The translations under genes were made by a program, and so were the position numbers. From Prado023 sp963700395 (GTDB taxonomy: Bacteria > Actinomycetota > Actinomycetes > S36-B12 > CAIYMF01), in NCBI GenBank assembly GCA_963700395.1, contig CAVOXI010000001.1:434001-498000 (forward strand): a stretch of DNA of 64,000 bases, written 5' to 3'. Below are positions 44,933-56,977 of this stretch, piece by piece. The notes below the pieces were generated by a model. The model made no database searches. It worked only from the letters and a program-made list of their open reading frames with translations, and was not told the DNA's origin. Numbering within the stretch: position 1 is the stretch's first letter; each line of letters starts with the position of its first letter.

Positions 44933-46630
44933 ATGGCGCGCAGGAAGCTCGGCGACACGTTGGTCGGCTGGGGTGTCATCACGCCGCAGCAGCTGGACGC
45001 TGCGCTCGAGGCCCAGGCCCAGGACGGGCGGACCGTCCGCCGCCGCCTCGGTCGGGTGCTGGTCGATGGCGGCCTCGTGAGCGATGCTGCCGTGGCTGCC
45101 GCCCTGGCAGACATGCACGGCTTGCAGGCCGTCGACCTCGACCTGCAGATCATCGACCCCGGAGTGGCCCGGCGCATCCCGCACAGCATCGCGCTGCAGC
45201 ACGTCGTCCTGCCCCTGACCGTGCGTGAAGGGGTGCTTCGGGTGGCTGTGGCGGACCCCGTCGATGTCTTCGCCCTCGACGACCTGCGCATGCGTGCCCA
45301 GGGGTTGCGCCTCGAGGTGGTCGTCGCCGCCGAGGCCCAGCTGCGAGCCAAGATCGCCGAGCTCTGGAGCCAGGCGGTCACTGAGGATGCGCTGGAGAAG
45401 TTCGTGTCCGAGCTGTCCGTCGACGAGGACGTCAGCCTTGAGGCTGGCGACGATGAGGGTGCCGTCGCCGCGGTGCATCAGATCCTCTCCGCCGCCGTCC
45501 GCGCGGGGGCCAGCGATGTCCACATCGAGCCGATGCGCGACGGTGTTCGGGTTCGGGTGCGCATCGACGGGACCCTGCGTCCGCTGATGTACCTGCCCCG
45601 CAGCGGACACTCCTCGATCGTCGCGCGGACCAAGATCGTGTCGGGACTCGACATCGTTGAGAGACGTGTGCCCCAGGACGGCCGTGCCCGCTTGCGCGTC
45701 GACGGCCGCGACCGGAACCTGCGTGTGTCCACGTTGCCCACGATGCACGGCGAGAAGATCGTGGTGCGCCTGCTGTCCGACCAGGCGTCGCTGCCGAGCC
45801 TCACCGACCTGGGCATGGGCCTGGACCAGGAGCTGATCCTGCAGAACGCGCTGCACCTGCCGCAGGGGCTGGTCCTCATCACGGGGCCGACCGGCTCGGG
45901 CAAGTCGACGACCCTCTATGCGGCGATCTCGCAGATGGTCAACGACGAGCGGAACCTGATCACCCTCGAGGACCCGGTCGAGATCGAGCTGCCCGGCGTG
46001 GCCCAGGTGCAGGTCTCGGACAAGACCGGGATGACCTTCGCGGCCGGGCTGCGCTCGGCGCTGCGTCAGGACCCCGATGTGATCATGGTGGGCGAGATCC
46101 GCGACCAGGTCACCGCCGAGCTGGCGGTCCGGGCTGCGCTGACGGGTCACCTGGTGCTCTCCACGCTGCACACCAACGACTCCGCGTCGGCGGTGATCCG
46201 GCTGGTGGAGATGGGGGTGCCCAGCTACCTGGTGGCATCGTCCCTGACGCTGTCGATGGCGCAGAGGCTGGTCCGCAAGCCATGCTCGGAGTGCGCAGCT
46301 CGGACCCCCGCGGACTCCGACACCCGTCGCCGACTGGGCATGACCGAGGCCGAGGCGGCAGCGTGCCTGGTCCCGGTCGGGTGTCGAGCCTGCGGGATGT
46401 CGGGCTACTCCGGTCGTGTGGGGCTGTACGAGATGCTGCCCATCTCGCGGGCTGTGCGAGCCGCCCTGATGGCCGGAGCCGGCGAGATGGCCATCACCTC
46501 AGCGGCGGCGTCGGAGGGCTTCAGGCCGCTCCAGCGGCTCGGGGTCGACGCAGCGGTCGCGGGCCTGACGACGCCAGCAGAGCTGCTGCGCACGCTGTCG
46601 ATCGACGCGGAGGCGCTGGCGGCGGTGTGA
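44933..46630 (+). CDS. PilB/GspE-type secretion ATPase
   Basis: A 565-residue traffic ATPase. The N-terminal MshEN-like domain (ITPQQLDAALEAQAQDG, VAAALADMHGLQAVDLDL) is a known c-di-GMP-binding type. The C-terminal motor shows GPTGSGKSTTLYAAI (Walker A), the Asp box ITLEDPVE, RQDPDVIMVGEIRD (Walker B), TGHLVLSTLHTND (His box) and a zinc tetracysteine (CSEC with CRACGMSGYSGR). It would power type IV pilus or type II secretion assembly. No pilC, pilT, pilin or peptidase gene lies near it in the window. It is divergent from guaB1. Confidence 0.9.
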   Translation: MARRKLGDTLVGWGVITPQQLDAALEAQAQDGRTVRRRLGRVLVDGGLVSDAAVAAALADMHGLQAVDLDLQIIDPGVARRIPHSIALQHVVLPLTVREGVLRVAVADPVDVFALDDLRMRAQGLRLEVVVAAEAQLRAKIAELWSQAVTEDALEKFVSELSVDEDVSLEAGDDEGAVAAVHQILSAAVRAGASDVHIEPMRDGVRVRVRIDGTLRPLMYLPRSGHSSIVARTKIVSGLDIVERRVPQDGRARLRVDGRDRNLRVSTLPTMHGEKIVVRLLSDQASLPSLTDLGMGLDQELILQNALHLPQGLVLITGPTGSGKSTTLYAAISQMVNDERNLITLEDPVEIELPGVAQVQVSDKTGMTFAAGLRSALRQDPDVIMVGEIRDQVTAELAVRAALTGHLVLSTLHTNDSASAVIRLVEMGVPSYLVASSLTLSMAQRLVRKPCSECAARTPADSDTRRRLGMTEAEAAACLVPVGCRACGMSGYSGRVGLYEMLPISRAVRAALMAGAGEMAITSAAASEGFRPLQRLGVDAAVAGLTTPAELLRTLSIDAEALAAV

Positions 46631-46667
46631 GGCGGCCGGCTCGCCGTGACGTCGCACGCTGACGACC

Positions 46668-48877
46668 TCACATCCCCGGGTCGTGGTGGTGGGGCATCGG
46701 TTGTCCGGGCTGTTCCGGGCCGATCCGGTAGGGGCGCATCATCTCGTTGTCCTCGTGGGACACGATGTGGCAGTGCCAGGTGAACTGGCCCGGGTTGGTG
46801 AACCTCATCTTCACGCGGGTGACCTGCCCGGGGTAGGCGATGACGGTGTCCTTGAACCCGGATTCCCACGGCTCGGGAGGCATGGCGTCGCCGTCGAGCT
46901 GGAACGGCTGCGTGGCGACCCCCTCCTCGTCCGCGGCCAGGCGCTGGCGGTTCACCACCTCGAACACGACCTCATGGATGTGCATGGGGTGAGCGTCGGC
47001 GGTGCCGTTGAAGAACTCCCACACCTCGACGTCACCCACCGCCGGGGTCTCCGACACCGGGTCGCTCCACATCTGCTGCTTGCCCCAGCCCTCCGCGTCC
47101 ACGGTACCGAGATGCGCCGAGGCGGGCCCGTCCCATCCGTACATGGACATCATCTCGAGCAGGGCCAGGGGTCGCGTGGCACTCTCTGCCGGAAGCGCGA
47201 CGATCGCTGGCAGCCGGAGGAAGGCCGGAGGTGTGCTGAGGTCCGTGCCCCCGACGGGGACCGACCCGGAACTGCATGATCCGACCGGTCGTCTGAAGGT
47301 CCGCACCGTCGAAGTCCTCGTCGGGTTCGCCACCGCCGAAGGGCTCGTCAGGGCCCACGTTCCCCAGCACGTACTTCCCCTTCGGGACGCGGGAGAAGTC
47401 CACGATGACGTCCGCCCGCTCGGCCAGGGCCATCAGCAGGGTGTTGTCCATGCTCGTCCGTGAGGTTCACCGGCCGGGACAGGAAGCCCCCGTCGTTGCC
47501 GATCTGCCACACCTCGACGCCGGGGATGCTCGTGAAGTCGAGGATGAGGAAGCGGGAGTCGCAGCCGTTGAGGAAGCGGAACCGGTAGCGACGCTGCTCG
47601 ACGGAGAGGTAGGGCCAGGTGTTTCCGTTGACCATCATCGTGTTGCCGAAGAACTCGGGGTTCCAGATGGGTGACAGGTCCGTTTCGGGGATATGGGGGC
47701 CTTCGTACCCGTCGAAGAACGCTCGCGAGTCGGGGTAGAAGAGCGAGCCGTCCGCGTTGAAGGTCCGGTCCTGGATGACGATCGGGATCTCGTAGTAGGC
47801 CTTGTTGGCGGGGAACTTGTCGCCCTCCTTCGGCGCCGGCCCGGGCAGGACGGCCCGAGCCCCAGTCCGCGAGTCCAGCACCGTGTCGTCCCCCGACGGT
47901 CCGCCCCTGATCAGGAAGAAGCCTGCCGGCCCGGCGTACACGTTCACCCGGGTCATCCCGAGGGTGTGGTCGTGGTACCAGATCGTCGAGGCTCGCTGGT
48001 TGTTCGGGTACTGGAATGTGGCCGACCCTGGTCCCCATTCCACGCCGTAGTTGCCCGCCGCCTTGCGCGCGAAGAAGTCGTACCAGGTGCCCTGCGTGGC
48101 GTACTCGTCCGGGATGTCGGCCGCATCTGGCAGGTACCAGGCCTCGGCGTAGCCGTCACTGTCATCGTGGACTCCCACGGCGCCGTGCACATGGGTCACG
48201 ATCGGCACCGGGCCGGTGTAGCTCCCGGGGGTGAAGGGCGGTCGGGTGTCGCGCCCCATCTCCCCTCCCGGCGGGTTCGCCCAGTGCAGCGTCGGATCGA
48301 CGGGTAGCAGGTGCGGCCGGAAGTTGCCGTTCGCGTCCTTCAAGTCGTTGATCCACTTCACCCTGACCGGGCGGTTCCAGTGGGCCTCGATCGTCAGCGA
48401 CGGCGCGTTGTGGAGCAGCAGCCCGCGCTTGGCCGCAGTGACCGCCCCATAGCCCCACACGGTCGTCGCCGGAAGTCCCTCGGGAAGGATCTGCTGGGAG
48501 AACTGCTTCATCGAGATCTCGTAGTAGTCACCGTTCTTGCCGCCCCTCTGCTGGAACGTCCCCGAGCGGGGCATCACAGGGGGGATCAACAGCGGGGTGA
48601 CGAACTGCCGGATGCTCGCGGGGTCGAGCGTGCCCCCAGCGAGCGGCTCCGCGTGCACGAGCTGGCTGCCACTGGGTCCACGCAGGAACAGGCCGAGAGT
48701 TCCGGCTCCGGTCAATGCGAGGAAGAACCGGCGCGACAGCACCGGGCCGGGGCGCCCGTTGGGGGGTACCGCCGGCTCTGCTCCCTGCGTCGGAGGCAGG
48801 GGATCTCGGGACTCGACCGTCCCCGTCCCGGTCGAGGGCATCGCACCCTCACCTGACCAGCCATCGTGACGGTCCAT
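46668..48877 (-). CDS. Multicopper oxidase, CotA/bilirubin-oxidase-like (two apparent frameshifts)
   Basis: ATG 48877 begins a protein with a twin-arginine-like signal (LSRRFFLALTGAGTLGLFL). Domain one shows THVHGAVGV and WYHDHTLGMTRVNVYAG (type-3 copper His pairs). The phase changes near 47455 and again near 47265, and the frames then complete a third cupredoxin domain. That domain contains DAHPMHIHEVVF and WHCHIVSHEDNEMM, the type-1 copper Cys and His set with an axial Met. The enzyme oxidises phenolics, metals or bilirubin-like substrates while reducing O2, outside the membrane. Because all four copper motifs survive, errors in sequence are likelier than decay. Confidence 0.85.
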
Positions 48878-49156
48878 GCTCGCTCCCCTTGCCACTCAGG
48901 CGCCCCGAGACCGTCCCAGGGCCTTGATGGGCGCGAGTGTGGAGCCTTCGTAAAGCGCGCGTCAAGGAGTCGGCATCATTCCGATTGAATATGCCCTGTG
49001 TGCCATTCCGCTTTGCCGGGAATGCCCTCGATAAGGAGGTCGAGAACTGCGAGTTCGCCCTCGACCCACGGTGCGCCCGACTGGCGCGGATCTCGATCCG
49101 GGGAGTCGGCGTGCTCGGCTGCAACCCGCGGTGGCGCAAACCAGGGGACGCTCACC

Positions 49157-49690
49157 TCAGTCCAGACGACGAAGCGCACCCAGGACCCGGGTCTCCCTGG
49201 GGACCCACGTCTGGGCGTTGCCGGAGGCCAGCACCCGCTGGTTGACCCTGATCGCCTCGTCGAGGGCTACCCACACGGGCGTGAACGCCAGATCATGCTC
49301 GTAGTCGTCGAGGCGCTGGTCGTGCACCTCGTCACCCACGTCGCACCGGTGGTAGTCCGACTGCGAGCGGAAGAACGCCCCGGGTTCGCGCGCGTCCCGG
49401 TGCTCGACGGCCCTGATGAACACGTCCCCGACCTGTGTGAGGGTGCGGCCGCACTCCTCGGACACCTCACGTACGAGGGCCTGGTGCGCGGACTCCCCCG
49501 GTTCGACGCCCCCTCCGGGGAACTTGTAGTCGCCGGCGACCCTCGAGTGCACCATCAGGAGCAGGTCGCCCCGCCGGATCACCGCGCGAACTGCCATTCG
49601 CTCCACGATCCTGCCCGGGTTCGCCGGGACAGGATCGTGATCGATCCGGATCAGTCGCGGCCCCGCCGCGCCGGCACCGGCAACCCCCAC
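49157..49690 (-). CDS. NUDIX hydrolase
   Basis: A 177-residue protein with the Nudix box GGVEPGESAHQALVREVSEE followed by CG. This matches GX5EX7REUXEEXGU and supplies the Mg-binding glutamates. The preceding LLLMVHSRVAGDYKFPGGG is the usual strand-loop. The C-terminal half has an acidic loop (CDVGDEVHDQRLDDYEHDL) and a WVALDEAIRVNQRVL helix. It hydrolyses a nucleoside diphosphate linked to another group, with no way to name it. The gene starts 5 bp after the sigA stop and is likely co-transcribed. Confidence 0.87.
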   Translation of the reverse strand: MGVAGAGAAGPRLIRIDHDPVPANPGRIVERMAVRAVIRRGDLLLMVHSRVAGDYKFPGGGVEPGESAHQALVREVSEECGRTLTQVGDVFIRAVEHRDAREPGAFFRSQSDYHRCDVGDEVHDQRLDDYEHDLAFTPVWVALDEAIRVNQRVLASGNAQTWVPRETRVLGALRRLD

Positions 49691-49695
49691 GCCCG

Positions 49696-51288
<1,593 letters not shown>

Positions 51289-51470
51289 CAGCGGTTGCCT
51301 CTCACTTCGACGTCCAGGCGCGCACGCATTGCGCCGGTCCCGGGAACGTTGTTCATTCTGTCACGCGTCCGCGCAGGGGCGGGTACCCCTGCTACAACGA
51401 CGCATGCGCCCCGGTCTGTTCCCGGCCTCAGGTCAGGGCAAACTACGCATTCCAGACGAATCTGGACAGA

Positions 51471-51866
51471 TCAGGCCTTGACTGCGAGGACGGGGATGGA
51501 CGCCTCGAGCAGGATGGACTGCGAGTTCGAGCCGAGAACGAGCTTGCCCACGGGCGAGCGCTTGCGGATTCCGATCACGATGAGGTCAGCCTGCAGCTCG
51601 TCTGCGGTGTCCAGCACGTCATTGACGGGGTCCTTGCCGCGTACCAGGTGGCGGAGGTCGTGCTCCACGTCCGCCGAGTGCAGGATGGCGTGCACACGGT
51701 CCAGTGCCTCCGTGCGCTCCACGGCGGTGGCACTGTCGAGCTTCTCGCCATGGTCGGAGTAGACGACGACGACCGTGGTCCCCCGCAGCTTCGCCTCAGT
51801 GATCCCCTGGCGCACTGCCGCGTCCCCCTCTGGGCTGGCGACGTACCCCACCACGACTCCACTCAT
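51471..51866 (-). CDS. Universal stress protein family (UspA-like)
   Basis: A 131-residue single Usp domain. It opens with a VVVGYVASPEGDAAVRQGI strand-helix, has an Asp in the nucleotide pocket region, and ends with the ATP-binding loop IGIRKRSPVGKLVLGSNSQS, which fits GX2GX9G(S/T) closely. Usp proteins bind ATP and act in stress or metabolic tolerance. It sits upstream of sigA on the same strand, with about 180 bp between them, so it is probably separately transcribed. Confidence 0.88.
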   Translation of the reverse strand: MSGVVVGYVASPEGDAAVRQGITEAKLRGTTVVVVYSDHGEKLDSATAVERTEALDRVHAILHSADVEHDLRHLVRGKDPVNDVLDTADELQADLIVIGIRKRSPVGKLVLGSNSQSILLEASIPVLAVKA

Positions 51867-51964
51867 TGCTGCCTCCCTGGCGTGTCAGCGACCACCGTAG
51901 TGGTTCGAGCCCCGGAATTCCGGTCGGGCATCGCAGGTGGCGCTGGGGGCGTCAGCTGAAGACG

Positions 51965-52036
51965 CAGCAGCCCCCCGGCGCCGCTGGTCCGGCTCCGATC
52001 AGGGAGCCGGCGTCACGGTGCGCCGGGAGGCTGCTG
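51965..52036. terminator. Large nested inverted repeat downstream of metY
   Basis: Outer arms CAGCAGCCCCCCGGCGCC and GTGCGCCGGGAGGCTGCTG pair at about 17 of 19 positions. An inner hairpin (CCGGCTCC / GGGAGCCGG, 5-nt loop) is nested inside. The structure begins 13 bp past the metY stop and lies upstream of the Usp gene. It is a likely factor-independent or structural transcription terminator, though neither strand has a long T run. Confidence 0.6.
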
Positions 52037-52048
52037 TAGGGAGGATCG

Positions 52049-53365
<1,317 letters not shown>

Positions 53366-53479
53366 GTCGACGTCTCCTCGTGATGGCCCCGGGGGGCTGT
53401 TGCGGGTATGACGTTGGCCTGCGAATCGGAGGACCGAGTCCCAGACCCTCGTCGGGGTCCGGGGCCTTGCTGGTGGCAA

Positions 53480-53598
53480 GACCCGCGCTTGCTGCGTCCC
53501 GCCGGGGCGGTAGCAACCAGGTCCTCACCTGGGGCACCCCACCGCGGTCGGAGGGTTGCCGCCCAGCAAGCCAGGGCTTGATGCTGGGACTCTTGACC
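53480..53598 (-). promoter_or_regulatory. SAM-IV riboswitch in the metY leader
   Basis: Read on the minus strand, the leader starts GGTCAAGAGT and contains the SAM-binding core CCCAGC...GGCTTGCTGGGCGGCAACCC. It continues with CCGCGGTGGGGTGCCCC and closes with GGTGAGGACC, whose GACC pairs with the opening GGTC. A downstream hairpin and AGCAAGCGCGGGTC complete the SAM-IV pseudoknotted form. This matches the known actinobacterial SAM-IV consensus, found before methionine genes, almost base for base. It ends about 115 bp before metY and should lower expression when SAM is plentiful. Confidence 0.9.
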
Positions 53599-53717
53599 TG
53601 ACGCCGAAGGTACACGGGCTGTGTGGGTGGTGCAAGCGGGGCTCGTCCTGCGTGTCGGGCTCAGAGCCATACCGGGTGCTGGAGCGCACGTGCGAAAGCG
53701 CGTGCCGGGCGTGCGGC

Positions 53718-54791
53718 TCATCGGCCTCCGGGACTTCGTCGGCCTCCCGGATATCGGCACTCGGACTCGGGCAGGGTGGCCAGTGACTCACGCCAGAGAC
53801 GCGGATCGCTTCCCTGCGACATGAGTCCGGCTGCCAATGTTGCCAGTCGGTAGGTGGGCTCCTCATCCAGAGCACGACGGACGCACAGCGTCGCCAGTGC
53901 GCCCTCCCCGCGCAGCCAGGCGACGAGCCCGAGGACGGTGGCGGCCGGCGAGCACTCGCCCTCGGGTGCGCTCCGGACGACGTCACACAGGGTCTGGGTC
54001 GTGGACTCCCAGCATCGGGTGCAGTCCGGTCCGCGGACGACGAGTCGGTGCAGAACGACATCCCGGACGCGGATGTCGCCCAGCGCCCGGTGCACACGCG
54101 CTGCGCGTGCGGCACTCATCGGGATGTCTGGCGGCGAGTCGCAGGCACCTTGAGGAAGGAGCAGTTCGGAGAGGAACCTGATCTGGGCGTCGCGCCACCG
54201 TTGCGTGGGCTTGGCCGGAGGTCTGCGTAGCATCACCTGACGAACATCGTTGGATCGCTGCTCGTCACGCGTGATCCGTCCGGCGAGCTCCTCGCGGCTG
54301 CCCAGGGGCGCGAAGCCGGCATAGACATACTCCGCACGCACCGCGTTCATGACGACGGGATCCAGCGCAGTGCCCTGGACCGGGCAGCACAAGGGGTCGG
54401 TGCAGGTGTGTGACCACCACATCCGGCCGTTGGTGCTCAAGTTCGCTCCCACCTCGATGCCGAGCAGGTCGAGTTCAGCAGCCAGCTCCTTGACGAAGGC
54501 TGCGCTGGTCAGGTTGTCCCTGGTTGTGGGGTCCTCATCGTTGACCCACGCGACCCAGTCGATGGCGATCCCGCGTGTTCCCGAGACGCTCAGGGCTGTC
54601 TGGCGCGCGGCAGATGTCGTGGGCGCACCCACTGGGAGGTCGACGCGCATGATGACTGGCGACCGCCTGCCGGGAACGCCGTGGATGAACGCGACGAGCG
54701 AGTTCTCCGGAGCGAACCCGAGCAGTGGCCCGCAGGAGGCGACGAGACTGCTGGGACAGGTGATCGGGGGCAGGAGCGGTTCGGCTGTCAT
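53718..54791 (-). CDS. DUF4192-domain protein
   Basis: A 357-residue protein. The N-terminus reads LPPITCPSSLVASCGPLLGF and ENSLVAFIHGVPGRRSPVIM, the hallmark of the actinobacterial DUF4192 family. A later GRMWWSHTCTDPLCCPVQGT segment holds four Cys. The second half contains VLGLVAWLRGEGALATLCVR and repeat-like helices. The function is unknown. I chose ATG 54791, since the longer frame to 55277 lies antiphase to the GreA-like gene and is not coding there. It lies 68 bp after the GreA-like stop. Confidence 0.85.
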   Translation of the reverse strand: MTAEPLLPPITCPSSLVASCGPLLGFAPENSLVAFIHGVPGRRSPVIMRVDLPVGAPTTSAARQTALSVSGTRGIAIDWVAWVNDEDPTTRDNLTSAAFVKELAAELDLLGIEVGANLSTNGRMWWSHTCTDPLCCPVQGTALDPVVMNAVRAEYVYAGFAPLGSREELAGRITRDEQRSNDVRQVMLRRPPAKPTQRWRDAQIRFLSELLLPQGACDSPPDIPMSAARAARVHRALGDIRVRDVVLHRLVVRGPDCTRCWESTTQTLCDVVRSAPEGECSPAATVLGLVAWLRGEGALATLCVRRALDEEPTYRLATLAAGLMSQGSDPRLWRESLATLPESECRYPGGRRSPGGR

Positions 54792-54858
54792 GGCCCAACC
54801 GTGGTCCTCGATCGCGGGATCGAGAAGACGGTCCGGGTGGATCTGTGGACAGTGGTGC

Positions 54859-55311
54859 TCAGATCTCCTCGCCCACGGCGAGCACGGTGGCGGTCCATGT
54901 GCCTGCCGGGGCCACCACCACGCACTCGTCGCCGACGGTGTGGCCGAGGAGCGCGGTGGCCAGGGGCGAGGCGTCGCTGATGCGCTCCTCGTCGAGGTAG
55001 GCCTCCACGGGATCGACGATCCTGACGACAAGGCGTTGGCCCTCGGCGTCAGTGACGGCCACTCGGCTACCGAGGGTGATCTGGGGACCGAGGTTCCCGA
55101 GGTCCAGGGTCCCCGACGTCCCCAGGAGCACCTGGAGTCGATCGTGCTCCGCCTGGAGTCGCTCGAAGTCCGCCACGACCCGCTCGTCGCGTTCGTCCTC
55201 CACCAGGAGGGGGCGCATCGCGGGGAGTTCCTCCTGCGCGATCTCGTCAACGCGCGCCTGGAGACTGGCCCTTCCATCTGGGGTCAACATCACCCGTGCG
55301 TTCTCCGTCAT
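54859..55311 (-). CDS. GreA/GreB-family transcription elongation factor
   Basis: A 150-residue protein with an N-terminal coiled coil (MLTPDGRASLQARVDEIAQE to ADFERLQAEHDRLQVLLG) and a C-terminal FKBP-like Gre domain (GPQITLGSRVAVTDAEGQRL, ISDASPLATALLGHTVGDE). It lacks the exact DxxE pair usually seen at the coiled-coil tip in GreA: the stretch here is VEDERDERVV, which is acidic but shifted. It may stimulate RNA cleavage in backtracked polymerase or act as a Gre-like competitor. It precedes DUF4192 on the same strand. Confidence 0.85.
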   Translation of the reverse strand: MTENARVMLTPDGRASLQARVDEIAQEELPAMRPLLVEDERDERVVADFERLQAEHDRLQVLLGTSGTLDLGNLGPQITLGSRVAVTDAEGQRLVVRIVDPVEAYLDEERISDASPLATALLGHTVGDECVVVAPAGTWTATVLAVGEEI

Positions 55312-55639
55312 GCCTGCCCCTCATCGCTGATCCCCCGTGCTGGGGTGTGTCCCGCGAGGCTACCCTGCGGACCCAGTGCATGACACAGGGTGGGCAGTAC
55401 GGTTCCTGCACGGTCGTGGCGGACCGGAGGTTGAAGCGGCGCGTGCGAGACGTTGAGGGGCCCGAACATCCTGCGGCTTCCCCTCCGCAGAGCGCCCGGG
55501 CCCTGAGGAAGAAGGTACCCGCGACACCCGCGCAGAATCAGGGACCGCCGCGCCGGGGGGCGGCCGGACCTGCAGTGCTCGGCGCCCTTCGACGCAGCCG
55601 TGCTGACGACGTGCCCGTGCTGAGGCACGTGCCTGGATG
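55312..55639. other. Intergenic stretch, no gene recognised
   Basis: About 330 bp lie between the GreA-like start and the bidirectional hairpin at 55640. Open frames on both strands give Arg/Pro-rich products without start sites or recognisable motifs. The part nearest 55312 should hold the GreA-like promoter, but I cannot pick a clear -10/-35 pair. Confidence 0.5.
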
Positions 55640-55678
55640 CGCAGGAGCCCCCAGCCAGTGCGGCTGAGGGCTCCTGCG
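55640..55678. terminator. Bidirectional hairpin terminator
   Basis: CGCAGGAGCCC pairs perfectly with GGGCTCCTGCG. An inner CAGCC/GGCTG stem inside makes a long two-part hairpin. It begins 13 bp past the proline-rich membrane gene stop on the minus strand and is probably its terminator. Confidence 0.7.
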
Positions 55679-55691
55679 GTTGAGCGAGGGA

Positions 55692-56704
55692 TCAGGCGGA
55701 CGCGGGGACGGCGATCCGGCCCCCGGAGAAGTACCGCCATGCGTAGGCCACTGCGATCGCGGTGACCGGCAACGTGACCAGCAGGCCCACTCCACAGAGA
55801 AGCGCGCCCACCATGTTGAGCAGGAAGCACAGCACGGCCAGCAGGATCAGTGGCCCAACGTTGGCAGCGACGATCTCGAAGGAGGCCCGAATCGCGCCGA
55901 CGGGCGTGGATTCGGGTGCCGTGGTGACGGCGTCAGCCTTCTTGTCGATGATCGCGTAGCCGAAGAACTGCAGAAGGAACGCCGCGATGAGACCGGGGAT
56001 GATGCACAGGATGAATCCGATCGTGACGATCACTGCCACCAGCAGGGAGGCGATGATGTACGGGACGATGTCCTTGGTGGAGATCAGCTGCTCGACCGTG
56101 GGTCGACCCCCATCGAGGATCGCCAGGGCGGCGCGGATCAGGCCGAGGCCGATCACCAGGGAGATGAATGCCCCCAGGAGCCCACCGAACACCGACAGGA
56201 TCCTGCTGTCGAATCCCGCCGACAACCAGTTGCTGAGCCCGGACGCAACGATCAGCACCAACCCGATGATGACCAGAGGCCCGATGTTGGCGGTGAAGCC
56301 CTTCCACCCGTAACCGATGGCATCGGTGGCTGAGAACGGTGCCCGCTGCGCTGTGGCACCAACCGGCGCCGAGTAACCCGGAGGTGGTGGCGGCGGGTAT
56401 CCCCCACCAGGGGGTGGCGGCGGGTATCCAGCGCCAGGAGGGGTGGCGGCGGTGGCGGCGGGTATCCCGCACCGGGGGGCGGCGGCGGTGGGGGCGGCGG
56501 ATACCCGGCACCGGGCGGTGGCGGGGGGATCTCACCCGAGGGCGGAGGCGGCGGGGGCGGCGGGGTGCTGGCCGAGGTGATCGCGTCGTCGACGGGGGGC
56601 TCCGGAGCCAAGGACGAGTCACCCAGGGCCGAGGGGAGGTCCTCCGCAGGGGAGGCGTTCGGATCCGGGGGCTCTGGGGGTGGCGTTGAGGTGGGATCGG
56701 TCAT
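55692..56704 (-). CDS. Proline-rich N-terminal, multi-pass membrane protein (one apparent frameshift)
   Basis: From ATG 56704 the N-terminus is acidic, then extremely Pro/Gly/Tyr-rich, with repeats of PPPGAGYPPPP. Near 56437 one C seems missing from a C-run. Restoring phase gives PPPPGGGYPPPPPPGYSAPV and then the membrane domain (ATDAIGYGWKGFTANIGPLV, GLLGAFISLVIGLGLIRAAL, IVPYIIASLLVAVIVTIGFI and two further spans), ending at 55692. Such Pro/Gly/Tyr-headed membrane proteins are common in actinobacteria and unassigned. The low-complexity stretch is a classic place for sequencing indels. Confidence 0.75.
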
Positions 56705-56977
56705 GGTCCTCTTCCTGACTGCCGACCTGGATGGTCTGCATGCACCCAGAGCCTAGGAGCGGGCAGGCGAACGATGTCGGTGCCACGCCGCCGGGGAGCC
56801 GGCGGTCCACATGCAGCCCCGAAGGCACGATCGAGCCCGACATCGGCCGGCTGGTCGGTGTTCTGGCACCTGACCCACCTGCTGACGTGGGCCAGGCGGC
56901 AAGGACGGCGGGTTGCGCGACGGCGCCAGCCCTCGAGTGAGAGCCGGCGCCGTCAACTGTGGTGAGTTGCGTTCACA

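Noticed and set aside
48878..49156. Plus-strand frame of about 100 codons between the multicopper oxidase and NUDIX genes
   Set aside because: It has no plausible ribosome site, an Arg/Pro-rich composition and runs into the NUDIX gene antisense. The region more likely holds the oxidase promoter.
56390..56570. Repetitive GC-rich stretch that could be mistaken for a CRISPR or other array
   Set aside because: The repeats encode Pro/Gly/Tyr units of a low-complexity protein N-terminus and have no unique spacers.
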